Shown here one piece after another: positions 7,539-15,345 of a stretch of DNA of 20,328 nucleotides. The position numbers were made by a program, and so were the translations under genes. Within the stretch, counting starts at the first letter, position 1. The number at the start of each line of letters is the position of its first letter. Source of the DNA: Tannerella sp. GTDB taxonomy: Bacteria > Bacteroidota > Bacteroidia > Bacteroidales > Tannerellaceae. The stretch is taken from positions 1 through 20,328 of the forward strand of contig JAIRXI010000018.1 of NCBI GenBank assembly GCA_031268395.1, in the 5' to 3' direction. Under the pieces are notes generated by a model. It had not been told where the DNA came from, ran no database searches, and saw only the letters and a list, made by a program, of their open reading frames with translations.

Positions 7539-7857
7539 GGCGATTCTGCAGGAGCAGTGCCGGATACGGGAGCAGAAACTGACTGAAGATTTTTCCTGTC
7601 TTCGCGAAAACGCCGGGCGTCTGCTGCTTTTCGGGCTGTCGTGGCTGGTCGCTTCCGGCACGGGAACAGGCAAACAGACGGACGCTACTCCGGACAAAAC
7701 AAGCGCTTTACCTCCCGTTTCGTCTGTTTTTAACTGGGCTGGTATTTTTTCGACCGCCAAGACCCTGTGGCCTGTCGTTTGGGAAATAGCCTGGCCCATC
7801 CTTGTCTCCCAGGGAATAAATCGGATCCGGCAATGGCTTTTCAATCCGAAAAAATAA
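7489..7857 (+). CDS. Conserved-context small protein of unknown function
   Basis: A 122-residue protein whose ATG lies 50 bases inside the end of the holin-like gene, in a different frame. The start looks real because it follows an A-rich stretch (ACAACAACA), the usual Bacteroidota initiation context, and no later ATG lies near the N-terminus. It has a basic, charged N-terminal helix (about 10-45, RLSARKAILQEQCRIREQ), then a short hydrophobic patch (about 46-60), a Thr/Ser/Pro-rich linker and a hydrophobic C-terminal segment (about 82-110). I do not recognise a family by name. It likely works with the two preceding membrane proteins. Confidence 0.65.
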   Translation: MKQPAKKTPQERLSARKAILQEQCRIREQKLTEDFSCLRENAGRLLLFGLSWLVASGTGTGKQTDATPDKTSALPPVSSVFNWAGIFSTAKTLWPVVWEIAWPILVSQGINRIRQWLFNPKK

Positions 7858-7895
7858 CCGCTCTGCAGATGTATGATTTATTTCCGGACAATTCC

Positions 7896-10079
7896 TTAAA
7901 ACTTCAACTTCAGTCCCATGTTGACGACAAAGCCATCCAGCGGGGCATAAATATCCTTGAATACCGGACTGGCAATACTGCCGGAATAGATGCTGCCAAA
8001 GCGCGTCTGCCGCGTGTCCGTGAAGTTTTCAAAGTTGGCGTATACTGAAAAATGTTCCCAGATGCGCTCTGCCATAGCGCCGAAGACCCAGCAGGCTTCA
8101 CCCTCCGTGCCGTCGCTCAGCGACTGACGGCTGTTATAGTAAGCCTCCAGTCCCGCCTTCCACTTGTCTTCCACTTCAAACATCAGGATGGCATTGAGGC
8201 GGTGTCTGGGTGTCAGGGGATTTTGATAGCGGTCGCCGGCAGCATTATTGACCGTGGCGTCGGTCAGGGTATATCCCAGAAAAAGCGTAAAGTCGCTGTA
8301 ACCGATTTTCGCGTTCGTCTCGATGCCTCGGGTGTCGGTGTGTCCGTCGATGTTCCTGAACTGGTAGGAATCGTCGGCCTGCGGGATCAGCAGCAGTGGG
8401 TGGCGAAGGCGGGTGTAGAAAAACAGGTGGTTGATGCTGAACATGACCTGTTCCCGAATCAGTGTACGGTAGTTGACGTCGGCATGAAGGCCGTAGCTGC
8501 GTTCCAGCCGGTTCCGTTCACTGCTCACGGCCTGCACGTTGCGGAAGTGAAGGCGTTCGCTTTCTTCGGTAAAGATCGTGGGTGTCTTGTAGCCCAGGCC
8601 GCCGCCGATGCGCGACGTCCATTTCGAACCGATGCGGAACAGACCCGACAGCCTCGGCAGGAGTGCAAAGCCGTAATCCGCCACGTAGTCGCCGCGCAGG
8701 CCCGTTTCGAGACTGAACCAGTCCGTTGCCCGGGCCAGGTTCTGCACAAACAGGCCCGTGGTCGCCTGCCGGTAGTCGCGCACGGGGAAGAGAGGGTTTT
8801 GTTTCTCCGAAAAACGGTCTATCCAGAGGTTTGCGCCGGTCACCCATTCCATGTTTTCCGCACCGAACGAACAGTTGACTTCGCCGAATGCGGCGCCCTG
8901 CGTACCGTCAAAAACGTATCCGGGAACGGCTACAAGGCGATGAAAATGACTGTAGCTACTCCTGAGATTCAGTTTTGAGGCGCCGGGAAAGGCATGTGAG
9001 AGTGAGAAATGCGCACTGACACGTTCGGTCCTGTTCCGTTCAAAATAGCCGCTCCGGTCGCTTCCTTTTCCGCGGATATATTCCATATCGCCACCCAGAC
9101 GGTCTTCAAACGTGGTGTTTAGGCCTGCGTCCAGCGAGGTCTTCCCGGAGAGGTAGACAAAAAAGCGCGGATTGACGGTATAACGTTCAAACTTCGGTAT
9201 GGCGCTCATCCGATTGCCGGAGGGGTCGTAGGCGGCATTGCTGTTGCGCGCGGCAAAGAGCGTCAGACCCGTGCGCCTGTATTTTCGCGAATAGAATCCG
9301 CTGACGTCCAAGCCGCCCGCGGAAGTACCGTTCAGCAGGAAAGAGAGTTCCGGCCGGACGCCGGGCGTCTTGGAAATCAGGTTTACCAGTCCGGCAATGG
9401 CGCCGCCTCCATACAGCGTGGAAGAAGAGCCTTTGACGATTTCCACCTGCTTGAGATCCAGCGGCGGGATTTGCAGCAGCCCCAGTCCGCTTGCCGCGCC
9501 CGAATAAAGCGGCAATCCGTCCTTAAGCAACTGGGTATAGCGCCCGTCCAGTCCCTGTATGCGGATGGAGGCATTGGCCGAGGTGGGCGAAGTCTGCTGT
9601 GTCTGGATGCCGGTGCTTTCGCTGAGCAACATGCGGATATCGCCCGGTTTCATGTTCGCCTTTTCTTCCAGTTCTTCCGCGCCGATAAACTCGACCCGCG
9701 TGGGGAGATGCTGAATGGTTCGCGTACTTCGGGTCGTAGTCACCATGACTTCTTCCAGTTCTTCCCCGGCGGCGACTTCCATCCGGATAACAACGGTATC
9801 GGCCGTAGCCAGCGGAAAAACATACGCATGTTCCTGGGGTTCGTAACCCAGGAAGGAAAAGTGGATGGTCTGATTTCCGTTGGGAATGCTTTCGATCGTG
9901 AGCACTCCGTTTTCGTCCGAAATGGAACCGGCTTGGAAGCCTTCTACCACGGCCGTGGCTCCATACAGGGGTTCTCCGCTCCCGGCATCCTTCACGACAG
10001 CCGTGAAACGGTTCTGCGCATGCAGCAAACTGCCGGCATGTGTGACCAGCAAAAACAAAATGATTTTTTTGAATTTCAT
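7896..10079 (-). CDS. TonB-dependent outer-membrane receptor with carboxypeptidase-like N-terminal domain
   Basis: A 727-residue outer-membrane transporter energised by TonB. It has a signal peptide (1-21, ending LLHA before QNRF), a carboxypeptidase-regulatory-like domain (about 24-101), a TonB-box-like EEVMVTTTR (109-117), a plug domain (about 122-237, with QTQQTSPTSANASIRIQGLD and VEIVKGSSSTLYGGGAIAGL) and a beta barrel ending in phenylalanine. It lacks the SusC signature and STN domain, so it is nearer to siderophore, heme or vitamin receptors; which ligand it takes is not visible. It follows an Lrp/AsnC gene by 51 bp on the same strand and may be co-transcribed with it. Its 3' end faces the small-gene cluster with only 38 bp between, without a clear terminator. 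Confidence 0.95.
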   Translation of the reverse strand: MKFKKIILFLLVTHAGSLLHAQNRFTAVVKDAGSGEPLYGATAVVEGFQAGSISDENGVLTIESIPNGNQTIHFSFLGYEPQEHAYVFPLATADTVVIRMEVAAGEELEEVMVTTTRSTRTIQHLPTRVEFIGAEELEEKANMKPGDIRMLLSESTGIQTQQTSPTSANASIRIQGLDGRYTQLLKDGLPLYSGAASGLGLLQIPPLDLKQVEIVKGSSSTLYGGGAIAGLVNLISKTPGVRPELSFLLNGTSAGGLDVSGFYSRKYRRTGLTLFAARNSNAAYDPSGNRMSAIPKFERYTVNPRFFVYLSGKTSLDAGLNTTFEDRLGGDMEYIRGKGSDRSGYFERNRTERVSAHFSLSHAFPGASKLNLRSSYSHFHRLVAVPGYVFDGTQGAAFGEVNCSFGAENMEWVTGANLWIDRFSEKQNPLFPVRDYRQATTGLFVQNLARATDWFSLETGLRGDYVADYGFALLPRLSGLFRIGSKWTSRIGGGLGYKTPTIFTEESERLHFRNVQAVSSERNRLERSYGLHADVNYRTLIREQVMFSINHLFFYTRLRHPLLLIPQADDSYQFRNIDGHTDTRGIETNAKIGYSDFTLFLGYTLTDATVNNAAGDRYQNPLTPRHRLNAILMFEVEDKWKAGLEAYYNSRQSLSDGTEGEACWVFGAMAERIWEHFSVYANFENFTDTRQTRFGSIYSGSIASPVFKDIYAPLDGFVVNMGLKLKF

Positions 10080-10130
10080 TTAATGAGTGTCTTTTCGTCT
10101 GTCCCGACAGAAAGCGTTCCGGATTTCCGT

Positions 10131-10607
10131 TTAGAACTCTTTGTCCGGCCCGTCGACAGGCAAGTTCCTTTTGAATCCTTCCTTAAAGGAAATCAACGTT
10201 TCTGTACGCGCCAGACCGAGTGGCTGGAGCTTGTGATGGATGATGTGAAGCAAGTGCCTGTTATTCCGTGCATAGATCTTGATAAACAGGTCATATTGCC
10301 CGGTGGTGTAATGGCATTCCACCACTTCAGGAATCTGTTTCAGCGCCTCTATAACATCCGGGAACTGCCCCGGATTTTGCAGATACAGGCCCATGTAGGC
10401 ACATGTCTCATACCCTATCCTGTTACTGTCGATCACAAATTCGCATCCCTTGATGACGCCTGCATTCATCAACTTCTGTATCCGCTGGTGGATAGCTGCA
10501 CCCGACACATTGCATTCCCTGGCCACTTCCAGAAAGGGTTTGCGCGCATCGTTAACGATCAGCTGGAGGATTTTCCTGTCCAGTACATCTAATTCGTAAT
10601 GTGTCAT
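10131..10607 (-). CDS. Lrp/AsnC-family transcriptional regulator
   Basis: A 158-residue DNA-binding protein. An N-terminal winged helix-turn-helix (about 5-65) starts with LDVLDRKILQLIVNDAR and contains ARECNVSGAAIHQRIQKL, the recognition region. The C-terminal half (about 70-145) is a RAM/AsnC ligand-binding domain (CHYTTGQYDLFIKIYAR) that normally assembles into dimers or octamers. Family members respond to amino acids or related small molecules; the effector here is unknown. It directly precedes the TonB-dependent receptor, which suggests that it controls that gene or is expressed with it. A perfect GGGATTATCCC palindrome lies 19 bases upstream of its start and could be a binding site. Confidence 0.93.
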   Translation of the reverse strand: MTHYELDVLDRKILQLIVNDARKPFLEVARECNVSGAAIHQRIQKLMNAGVIKGCEFVIDSNRIGYETCAYMGLYLQNPGQFPDVIEALKQIPEVVECHYTTGQYDLFIKIYARNNRHLLHIIHHKLQPLGLARTETLISFKEGFKRNLPVDGPDKEF

Positions 10608-10625
10608 AACTTGATCTGTATTATT

Positions 10626-10636
10626 GGGATTATCCC
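10626..10636. promoter_or_regulatory. Palindrome upstream of the Lrp-type gene
   Basis: GGGATTATCCC is a perfect inverted repeat around one central base, ending 19 bases from the ATG of the Lrp/AsnC gene. Lrp-type proteins often regulate themselves, so a self-operator is possible. No promoter box was confirmed next to it, and a palindrome of this size can occur by chance. Confidence 0.3.
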
Positions 10637-10795
10637 GGATAAGTAAGCGCTCAAAAATGATGAAAAACCGGATTCATGTGTGCCGGCCGGCATTTTCCCG
10701 TTTTGCGGAAGATACCCGTGACGGCCGTTTTCCCCGAAAACCGTTGAAATCCGTATTGGTATATCGCTGCACAAAACGTGCCCTGTGCAGATAAC

Positions 10796-10830
10796 AAAAA
10801 AGGCCAAATCTTACGGATTCAACCTTTTTT
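10796..10830 (-). terminator. Rho-independent terminator of the exb operon
   Basis: AAAAAAGG (10796-10803) pairs with CCTTTTTT (10823-10830), and AATC (10807-10810) with GATT (10816-10819) inside it. Read on the minus strand this gives a stem followed by six T residues, 18 bases after the end of the second exbD. The symmetry means it could also stop plus-strand transcripts. Confidence 0.7.
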
Positions 10831-10847
10831 GAGTACTTTACAGACGG

Positions 10848-11315
10848 TTACACAGGGGCTTTTCGTGCCGAATAACTGATTTTTAACGCATACGCATCAC
10901 GCAGTGCCTGTTTGAGGTCGGTAACGATCCCCATTTTCGTTTCATAATCGGCTTTGATGGACACGGTCATGTAGGGCTGATCTTCTTCTTTCATACTGGA
11001 CTTTTCCTGTCCGATATAGGTTCCGACCTCCGAGATTTCCGCAAATTTGTCGTTCAACTGAATACGCGATTCGCTACCAATTTTTGCGACAAATTCAGCC
11101 GTAGGCTTCCCTACATAAATAAAGGTAACCAGCGATTTCTTCTCCAGTTTCTGCAGTTCAGTTGCCTGAGGCGCCCGGAACTGTATTTTCAGCGTGACTT
11201 CACGCATGGACGTTACCATCATGAAAAAGAACAGGGTCGCAAACACCAAGTCTGGTAATGATGATGTATTTAATTCGGGCATTTCACGTCCACCCGCTTT
11301 ACTGAACTTTCCCAT
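10848..11315 (-). CDS. exbD: ExbD/TolR-family biopolymer transport protein (second copy)
   Basis: A 155-residue partner of ExbB in the proton-driven motor that energises TonB. A short cytoplasmic N-terminus is followed by one membrane helix (about 18-37), with the conserved membrane aspartate in SLPDLVFATLFFFMM; the rest is a periplasmic domain. Its ATG overlaps the stop of the upstream exbD by one base (TAATG), showing tight coupling. It differs clearly from the first copy (different linker, no C-terminal extension), so this is an old paralogue pair rather than a recent duplication. A terminator follows directly. Confidence 0.93.
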   Translation of the reverse strand: MGKFSKAGGREMPELNTSSLPDLVFATLFFFMMVTSMREVTLKIQFRAPQATELQKLEKKSLVTFIYVGKPTAEFVAKIGSESRIQLNDKFAEISEVGTYIGQEKSSMKEEDQPYMTVSIKADYETKMGIVTDLKQALRDAYALKISYSARKAPV

Positions 11316-11905
11316 TACTTCTTGCCTCCATAATTTTTAGGTTCTGCTTCCGATATCTTTTGCGGATAAATCATCTGCACAGCCTTTTGCTGATCCTCAT
11401 TCAATTCACTGAAAGCTTTTCCATTAAATTTTGTCTTTGAAAGATCGTCACGCAGTTCCCGATAGGCCGCCGCCAATTCGTTCTGTACCTCAATGTACTT
11501 TTGATAGGACGTTCCTCTGTCATTCTGAAGTGAAATCACATGAGGCTTGCTGGTCTTCACCCTGCCAAAAAACGGCACGTCTTCTTCGGCCTTTTCCGGT
11601 AAATGTTCTTTGTCCTCCAGATTGGCAATAAAGTCTTTTGCCTTGTCTTTCAATTGAGCGATGTCGATAAAATCTTCTCCACAAAGGATCTGACCGTCCA
11701 GATTGACTAACAGCCGCAACATATTCCTCTTTTTGATATCTAAGGGTTTCTCAAGTGTTTCCTTGTCGGGCGGCGGAGGCAAACGCCTGGCCAATCCCTG
11801 ATCTGTATCCATAGATGTCGTCAAGAGAAAGAATAGAAGCAACATGAAAGCAATGTCGGCAGAAGAAGTCGCATTCACTCCGGGGACTTTTCTTTTTTTG
11901 CCCAT
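11315..11905 (-). CDS. exbD: ExbD/TolR-family biopolymer transport protein (first copy)
   Basis: A 196-residue ExbD-type protein. The membrane helix lies at about 15-32, with the motor aspartate in SSADIAFMLLLFFLLTTSM, followed by the proline-rich RRLPPPPDKE linker. The periplasmic part is longer than in the neighbouring copy and ends in a charged extension of some 40 residues (about 155-196) not present there. It lies 20 bp after the four-helix membrane protein and overlaps the next exbD by one base. Two different ExbD proteins per operon are usual in Bacteroidota, and both probably join the same ExbB pentamer or alternate in it. Confidence 0.92.
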   Translation of the reverse strand: MGKKRKVPGVNATSSADIAFMLLLFFLLTTSMDTDQGLARRLPPPPDKETLEKPLDIKKRNMLRLLVNLDGQILCGEDFIDIAQLKDKAKDFIANLEDKEHLPEKAEEDVPFFGRVKTSKPHVISLQNDRGTSYQKYIEVQNELAAAYRELRDDLSKTKFNGKAFSELNEDQQKAVQMIYPQKISEAEPKNYGGKK

Positions 11906-11925
11906 TTTCTTTTCCGTTTAAATCG

Positions 11926-12399
11926 TTACTTTCTAAACACTTTTAGCACCGTTCCGCCTATCATTGCCAGTATGCAGATTGCCAGCAATATGAACATGCA
12001 GTAAATCCACATATCCGTCACTTTCAGCCAGAACGGGACATTAAACTTCGCCGAATCTTCATTGATTCCCGGCAATGCTGTCCCGTCTCCCATTGAGTAG
12101 GTAAGCCCCAGCAAGGCGGCAAACACGATGAGTACCCCAAAGGAAGCCAGCGCCGATTTCGGTTTCGCTCTTACGGTAGATGCAAATTGAAACAGTCCTA
12201 AAATCACCAGTGCAATGATGGTGATAGCGAATACGACATAACACCAATATAACAACCAGTCGGTCTTGATTGGCGCCTTTAATTCCGCATTGGGATCCTC
12301 GACTCCTCCCAGATAGAAGAATCCCAAGACGACAACACTGATCAGCGCCACCGCCCATAGGGTCCAACTTGATAATTTTCTGATTTTTGTTACAGCCAT
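11926..12399 (-). CDS. Four-helix membrane protein of unknown function within the exb operon
   Basis: A 157-residue protein with four predicted membrane helices (about 12-31, 49-70, 84-103 and 130-153). A short loop (about 32-48) contains EDPNAELKAP, and another between helices three and four contains GTALPGINEDSAKFNVPF. No known motif was recognised. It lies 8 bp after exbB and 20 bp before the first exbD, so it is almost certainly made together with them. A role as an accessory or assembly factor of the TonB motor is an inference from position only. Confidence 0.85.
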   Translation of the reverse strand: MAVTKIRKLSSWTLWAVALISVVVLGFFYLGGVEDPNAELKAPIKTDWLLYWCYVVFAITIIALVILGLFQFASTVRAKPKSALASFGVLIVFAALLGLTYSMGDGTALPGINEDSAKFNVPFWLKVTDMWIYCMFILLAICILAMIGGTVLKVFRK

Positions 12400-12407
12400 G
12401 ATTCCGA

Positions 12408-13139
12408 CTATTTTTGATATTTCACACTGTATTTGACTACAATATCAAGCAATGTAATCGACGCATCTTCCATTTTATTGAGGATCGCTTCCAGTTTGCT
12501 TAGCAAATAATTGTAAAATACTTGCAGAATAAGCGCTACAATCAGACCTCCCACCGTAGTAATCAGGGCCACTTTCATACCGCCTGCCACAACGGTCGGG
12601 CTGATATCGCCTACACGTTCGATTTTGTCGAATGCCATGACCATACCGACCACTGTTCCCAGAAAGCCCAATGACGGAGCCATCGCGATAAACAGGGTAA
12701 TCCAGGACAGGTTCTTTTCCAGCAGACCGCCTTGCACACCGCCATACGAAATGACAGATTTCTCTACAATATCAATCCCCTGATCAATTCTCATCAAGCC
12801 TTGAACAGCAATGGAGGCAATCGGGCCTCTAGTGTTGCGGGCGATTTCCTTGGCCGCTTCCACATCTCCCTTGTCCAGGGCTTCTTCAATCGCTTTCAGC
12901 ATCTTGTTCGGATTGGTATCCGCCAGATTCAAATAAATAATACGTTCCAGCGCAAATGCCAAACCTAAAATCAGCGTAATGGCAATTGTGCTCATAAAGT
13001 CTGCGCTCCCTTCAATGAACTTGACTTTCAGCGCTTGATGAAAACTTTCTTCAACAGGTGCCACTCCTTCCGCAAATGCTGCCACTGACGTTCCCAAGGC
13101 TAAAATAGCCAAGAATGTTTTTGTAAATAACTTTTTCAT
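12408..13139 (-). CDS. exbB: ExbB/TolQ/MotA-type proton channel protein
   Basis: A 243-residue integral membrane protein that forms the proton-conducting core of the TonB motor. A hydrophobic N-terminal segment (1-22) looks like a signal sequence, as is common for Bacteroidota ExbB. Three further helices follow (about 48-70, 143-168 and 185-212). The MotA/TolQ/ExbB signature is clear in APSLGFLGTVVGMVMAF (about 153-169) and in PTVVAGGMKVALITTVGGLI (about 180-199), which carries the Thr expected in the proton path. It is the first gene of a four-gene operon with the unknown membrane protein and two exbD genes. The upstream gap to tRNA-Ser is A/T-rich and has no clear TAnnTTTG box. Confidence 0.95.
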   Translation of the reverse strand: MKKLFTKTFLAILALGTSVAAFAEGVAPVEESFHQALKVKFIEGSADFMSTIAITLILGLAFALERIIYLNLADTNPNKMLKAIEEALDKGDVEAAKEIARNTRGPIASIAVQGLMRIDQGIDIVEKSVISYGGVQGGLLEKNLSWITLFIAMAPSLGFLGTVVGMVMAFDKIERVGDISPTVVAGGMKVALITTVGGLIVALILQVFYNYLLSKLEAILNKMEDASITLLDIVVKYSVKYQK

Positions 13140-13233
13140 AGTTGTTCAATCGTTTAAAATTAATGATCTTCTTTCTTTTATTTTTTAGTTGTTAATAAAT
13201 TTACTTGTTATATAGTTCATTTCCATTTATCTG

Positions 13234-13321
13234 CGGAGAAAGCGGGATTCGAACCCGCGATACACTTTTGGCGTATACACGCTTTCCAGGCGTGCCTCTT
13301 CAACCACTCGAGCATCTCTCC
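13234..13321 (-). tRNA. tRNA-Ser (anticodon GGA)
   Basis: The 88-base gene folds as a type II tRNA. The acceptor stem GGAGAGA pairs with the 3' TTTCTCC, with G as discriminator. A D-arm region (GCTCGAGTGG), an anticodon arm with loop CTGGAAA, a long variable arm (GTATACGCCAAAAGTGTAT) and the T-arm GCGGGTTCGAATCCCGC are all visible. Anticodon GGA reads serine UCC/UCU codons. The CCA end is not encoded. It stands alone between the exb operon and the polyprenyl synthase-tatD pair. Confidence 0.95.
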
Positions 13322-13481
13322 TGTCCGCGTCTCCCTCTGGAAACGCCTGTAGATTATGAAAAAATATAATATACAAACTTTTCAGGCTACAAATATCTCA
13401 TTTTTACTCGAAATAAGTCACCTTATAACCTGAAAAAATATACAATAGCCTCGTTTTTTTTTTCGCCTAAAGCTCAATGTG

Positions 13482-14279
13482 TTATATATCAAATATTTCC
13501 AACGTGTTTTTTTTGATGGTTTCAAGAACGTTATCCAGACCGGTTTCAAATATCGAGGCGATTTTTCCGGCTGTTTCCCATAAAAAAGACGGCTCATTTC
13601 GTTTGCCGCGGTAAGGCGAAGGCGCCAGATAGGGGGCATCCGTTTCCAGAAGAAGCATTTCCAGCCCTGCCTGCCGGAGTGTTTCGGGCAACGGCGATTT
13701 ATTGAACGTAACAATCCCGTTTACGCCAAGTTTAAATCCGGACAGCTGCCGGATCTCTTCCAGCTCATCCATCGTACCGCCAAAGCAGTGAAATACGCCC
13801 CGCAAACCATTCGTTCCTACCTTATATATACTGTCGAACACTTCCGCAAAGGCACTTCGCGTATGAATGGATACCGGCAACTGCAACGTCCGGCTCCATT
13901 GCAATTGTTCCTCGAACACGATTTTCTGTTCCCGCAAATACTGCCGATCCCAGTACAAATCGATCCCGATTTCTCCTATGCCACAGTATCGGCGTAACGA
14001 AAGGGCTTTTTCGATTCGGTTCAACTGAGAGACATACGACGTATCCACACTGGTCGGATGCAACCCCATCATCGGAAAAGTGAAGCCGGGTTCAGCATCA
14101 CATAAATTAAACAGCATCGTCAGCGTCGTGACGTCGACATTCGGCAACAAAAGCGCTTCGATTCCCGACGCCTTCGCTCTCCGGATGACTTCATCGCGAT
14201 CGGCATCAAACTCCTTCAGATAGATATGCGTATGCGTATCAATGATTTTCACATCGCCGTTGGATATTGACTCCTGCAC
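13482..14279 (-). CDS. tatD: TatD-family metal-dependent DNase
   Basis: A 265-residue TIM-barrel hydrolase with two metal ions, acting on DNA 3' ends in known relatives. The metal ligands are all present: HTH near residue 16-18 (IIDTHTHIY), Glu in GEIGIDLYWD, His in SIHTR, His in HCFGG and Asp in LLLETDAPYLAP. The start is GTG at 14279, overlapping the stop of the polyprenyl synthase by one base (TAGTG). A second GTG at 14252 would give a protein starting just before KIIDTHTHIY, closer to the usual N-terminus, and is equally possible. The strict overlap points to translational coupling with the synthase. The 160 bp after the gene up to the tRNA are A/T-rich, with a run of T residues on the plus strand near 13454. 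Confidence 0.93.
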   Translation of the reverse strand: MQESISNGDVKIIDTHTHIYLKEFDADRDEVIRRAKASGIEALLLPNVDVTTLTMLFNLCDAEPGFTFPMMGLHPTSVDTSYVSQLNRIEKALSLRRYCGIGEIGIDLYWDRQYLREQKIVFEEQLQWSRTLQLPVSIHTRSAFAEVFDSIYKVGTNGLRGVFHCFGGTMDELEEIRQLSGFKLGVNGIVTFNKSPLPETLRQAGLEMLLLETDAPYLAPSPYRGKRNEPSFLWETAGKIASIFETGLDNVLETIKKNTLEIFDI

Positions 14280-15259
14280 TACGATTCCCTCATCATCAGT
14301 TGCCGGCTCACTTCGCGCAACGTCGTCAGCCGGTCTGCCGGCAGGTGTAACAGCGAAAGGTCGTACATGGCCAACTGATAGTACTGCTGTATTTTTGCTT
14401 GAAGGAGGTCTTTAATTCTTAAATCGTCGTAAATGGCCGTGACGGCTGCGATTTTTTCTTCCGGCGTGAATCCCTTTTTACCCGTCCGCTGATATTGCCG
14501 GATGACGGCACGCTGTTGCTCCGATGCCAGCCTCATGGCATGAATCAGCAAAAACGTTTTTTTGTTACACAGAATGTCTCCCCCGACGTTTTTCCCGAAA
14601 GTCAGCGGGTCTCCATATACGTCCAACAAATCATCCTGCAACTGGAATGCCAGTCCGATGTGAATCCCAAACCGGTACAGACAGTCAACGTCTTCTTTCG
14701 GTGCACCTCCGATCAGCGCCCCGGCTTTCAGGCAGCAGGCAAGCAGAACAGCCGTTTTCAGGCGAATCATTTCAATATAATCCTCTTCCGATACGTCCTG
14801 TTGCGACTCAAATACCATGTCGTATTGCTGGCCTTCGCATATTTCCAGGGCGATTTGGGAGAACAGCGTCAGTATATCCTTCAAAAAAGGCGCGTCCGTC
14901 TCGCCTATCAGTTGGTAGGCAATAATTAGCATGGCATCGCCCGAAAGAATGGCCGTGTTCGGATTCCACTTTTCATGTACGGTCGGCTGATGGCGTCGGC
15001 GAATGGCGCCGTCCATCAGGTCGTCGTGCAATAACGTGAAATTATGAAATACTTCCATGCCCAATGCCGGTTTCAGCGCTCTGTCCACGCTTTCACTGTA
15101 CAGGTTGCATGCCATCAGCATGAATGCCGGACGAATACGTTTTCCGCCTGTGGAAAGCGTGTACTCAATCGGAAGGAACAAACTTCGAGGCTGCGCTTCA
15201 AAGCGCAACTTCCCGATAGCCGTTTCTATCATCCGCAGGATTTGTTCAAATGACAACAT
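14279..15259 (-). CDS. Trans-isoprenyl diphosphate (polyprenyl) synthase
   Basis: A 326-residue all-helical enzyme that condenses IPP onto an allylic diphosphate. GGKRIRP (38-44) binds IPP, the first Asp-rich motif is DDLMD (79-83, followed by the RRR loop) and the second is DDLLD (209-213). Lys168 lies in RLKTA and the late lysine pair in NKKTFL. The first motif has the short DDxxD form rather than the DDxxxxD of E. coli IspA, and Phe lies five residues before it, a position that limits product length. A C15-C20 product is therefore plausible, but the length of the chain cannot be fixed by reading. IspH, encoded further right in this window, supplies the C5 units. Confidence 0.93.
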   Translation of the reverse strand: MLSFEQILRMIETAIGKLRFEAQPRSLFLPIEYTLSTGGKRIRPAFMLMACNLYSESVDRALKPALGMEVFHNFTLLHDDLMDGAIRRRHQPTVHEKWNPNTAILSGDAMLIIAYQLIGETDAPFLKDILTLFSQIALEICEGQQYDMVFESQQDVSEEDYIEMIRLKTAVLLACCLKAGALIGGAPKEDVDCLYRFGIHIGLAFQLQDDLLDVYGDPLTFGKNVGGDILCNKKTFLLIHAMRLASEQQRAVIRQYQRTGKKGFTPEEKIAAVTAIYDDLRIKDLLQAKIQQYYQLAMYDLSLLHLPADRLTTLREVSRQLMMRES

Positions 15260-15345
15260 AATTCAATAATTAAAAAACAACATTCGTTCATTCGTTAAAA
15301 GTTTCATTTTAAATGCATTGTTTATCTTCAAGCAACGTCTCCGGA

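Noticed and set aside
7131..7857. Prophage remnant, because of the holin-like protein
   Set aside because: No other phage gene, integrase or attachment site is nearby, and the YtxH-holin-like pair is common in non-phage regions of this phylum.
8052..10592. Long plus-strand frames (8052-8978 and 9471-10592)
   Set aside because: They are antisense to the TonB-dependent receptor and the Lrp/AsnC gene, both with clear motifs. The second runs across two genes and the gap between them, as a shadow frame would.
13379..13436. TTTTCAGG / CCTGAAAA inverted repeat after tatD
   Set aside because: The arms are short, far apart and A/T-rich, so chance is a sufficient explanation.
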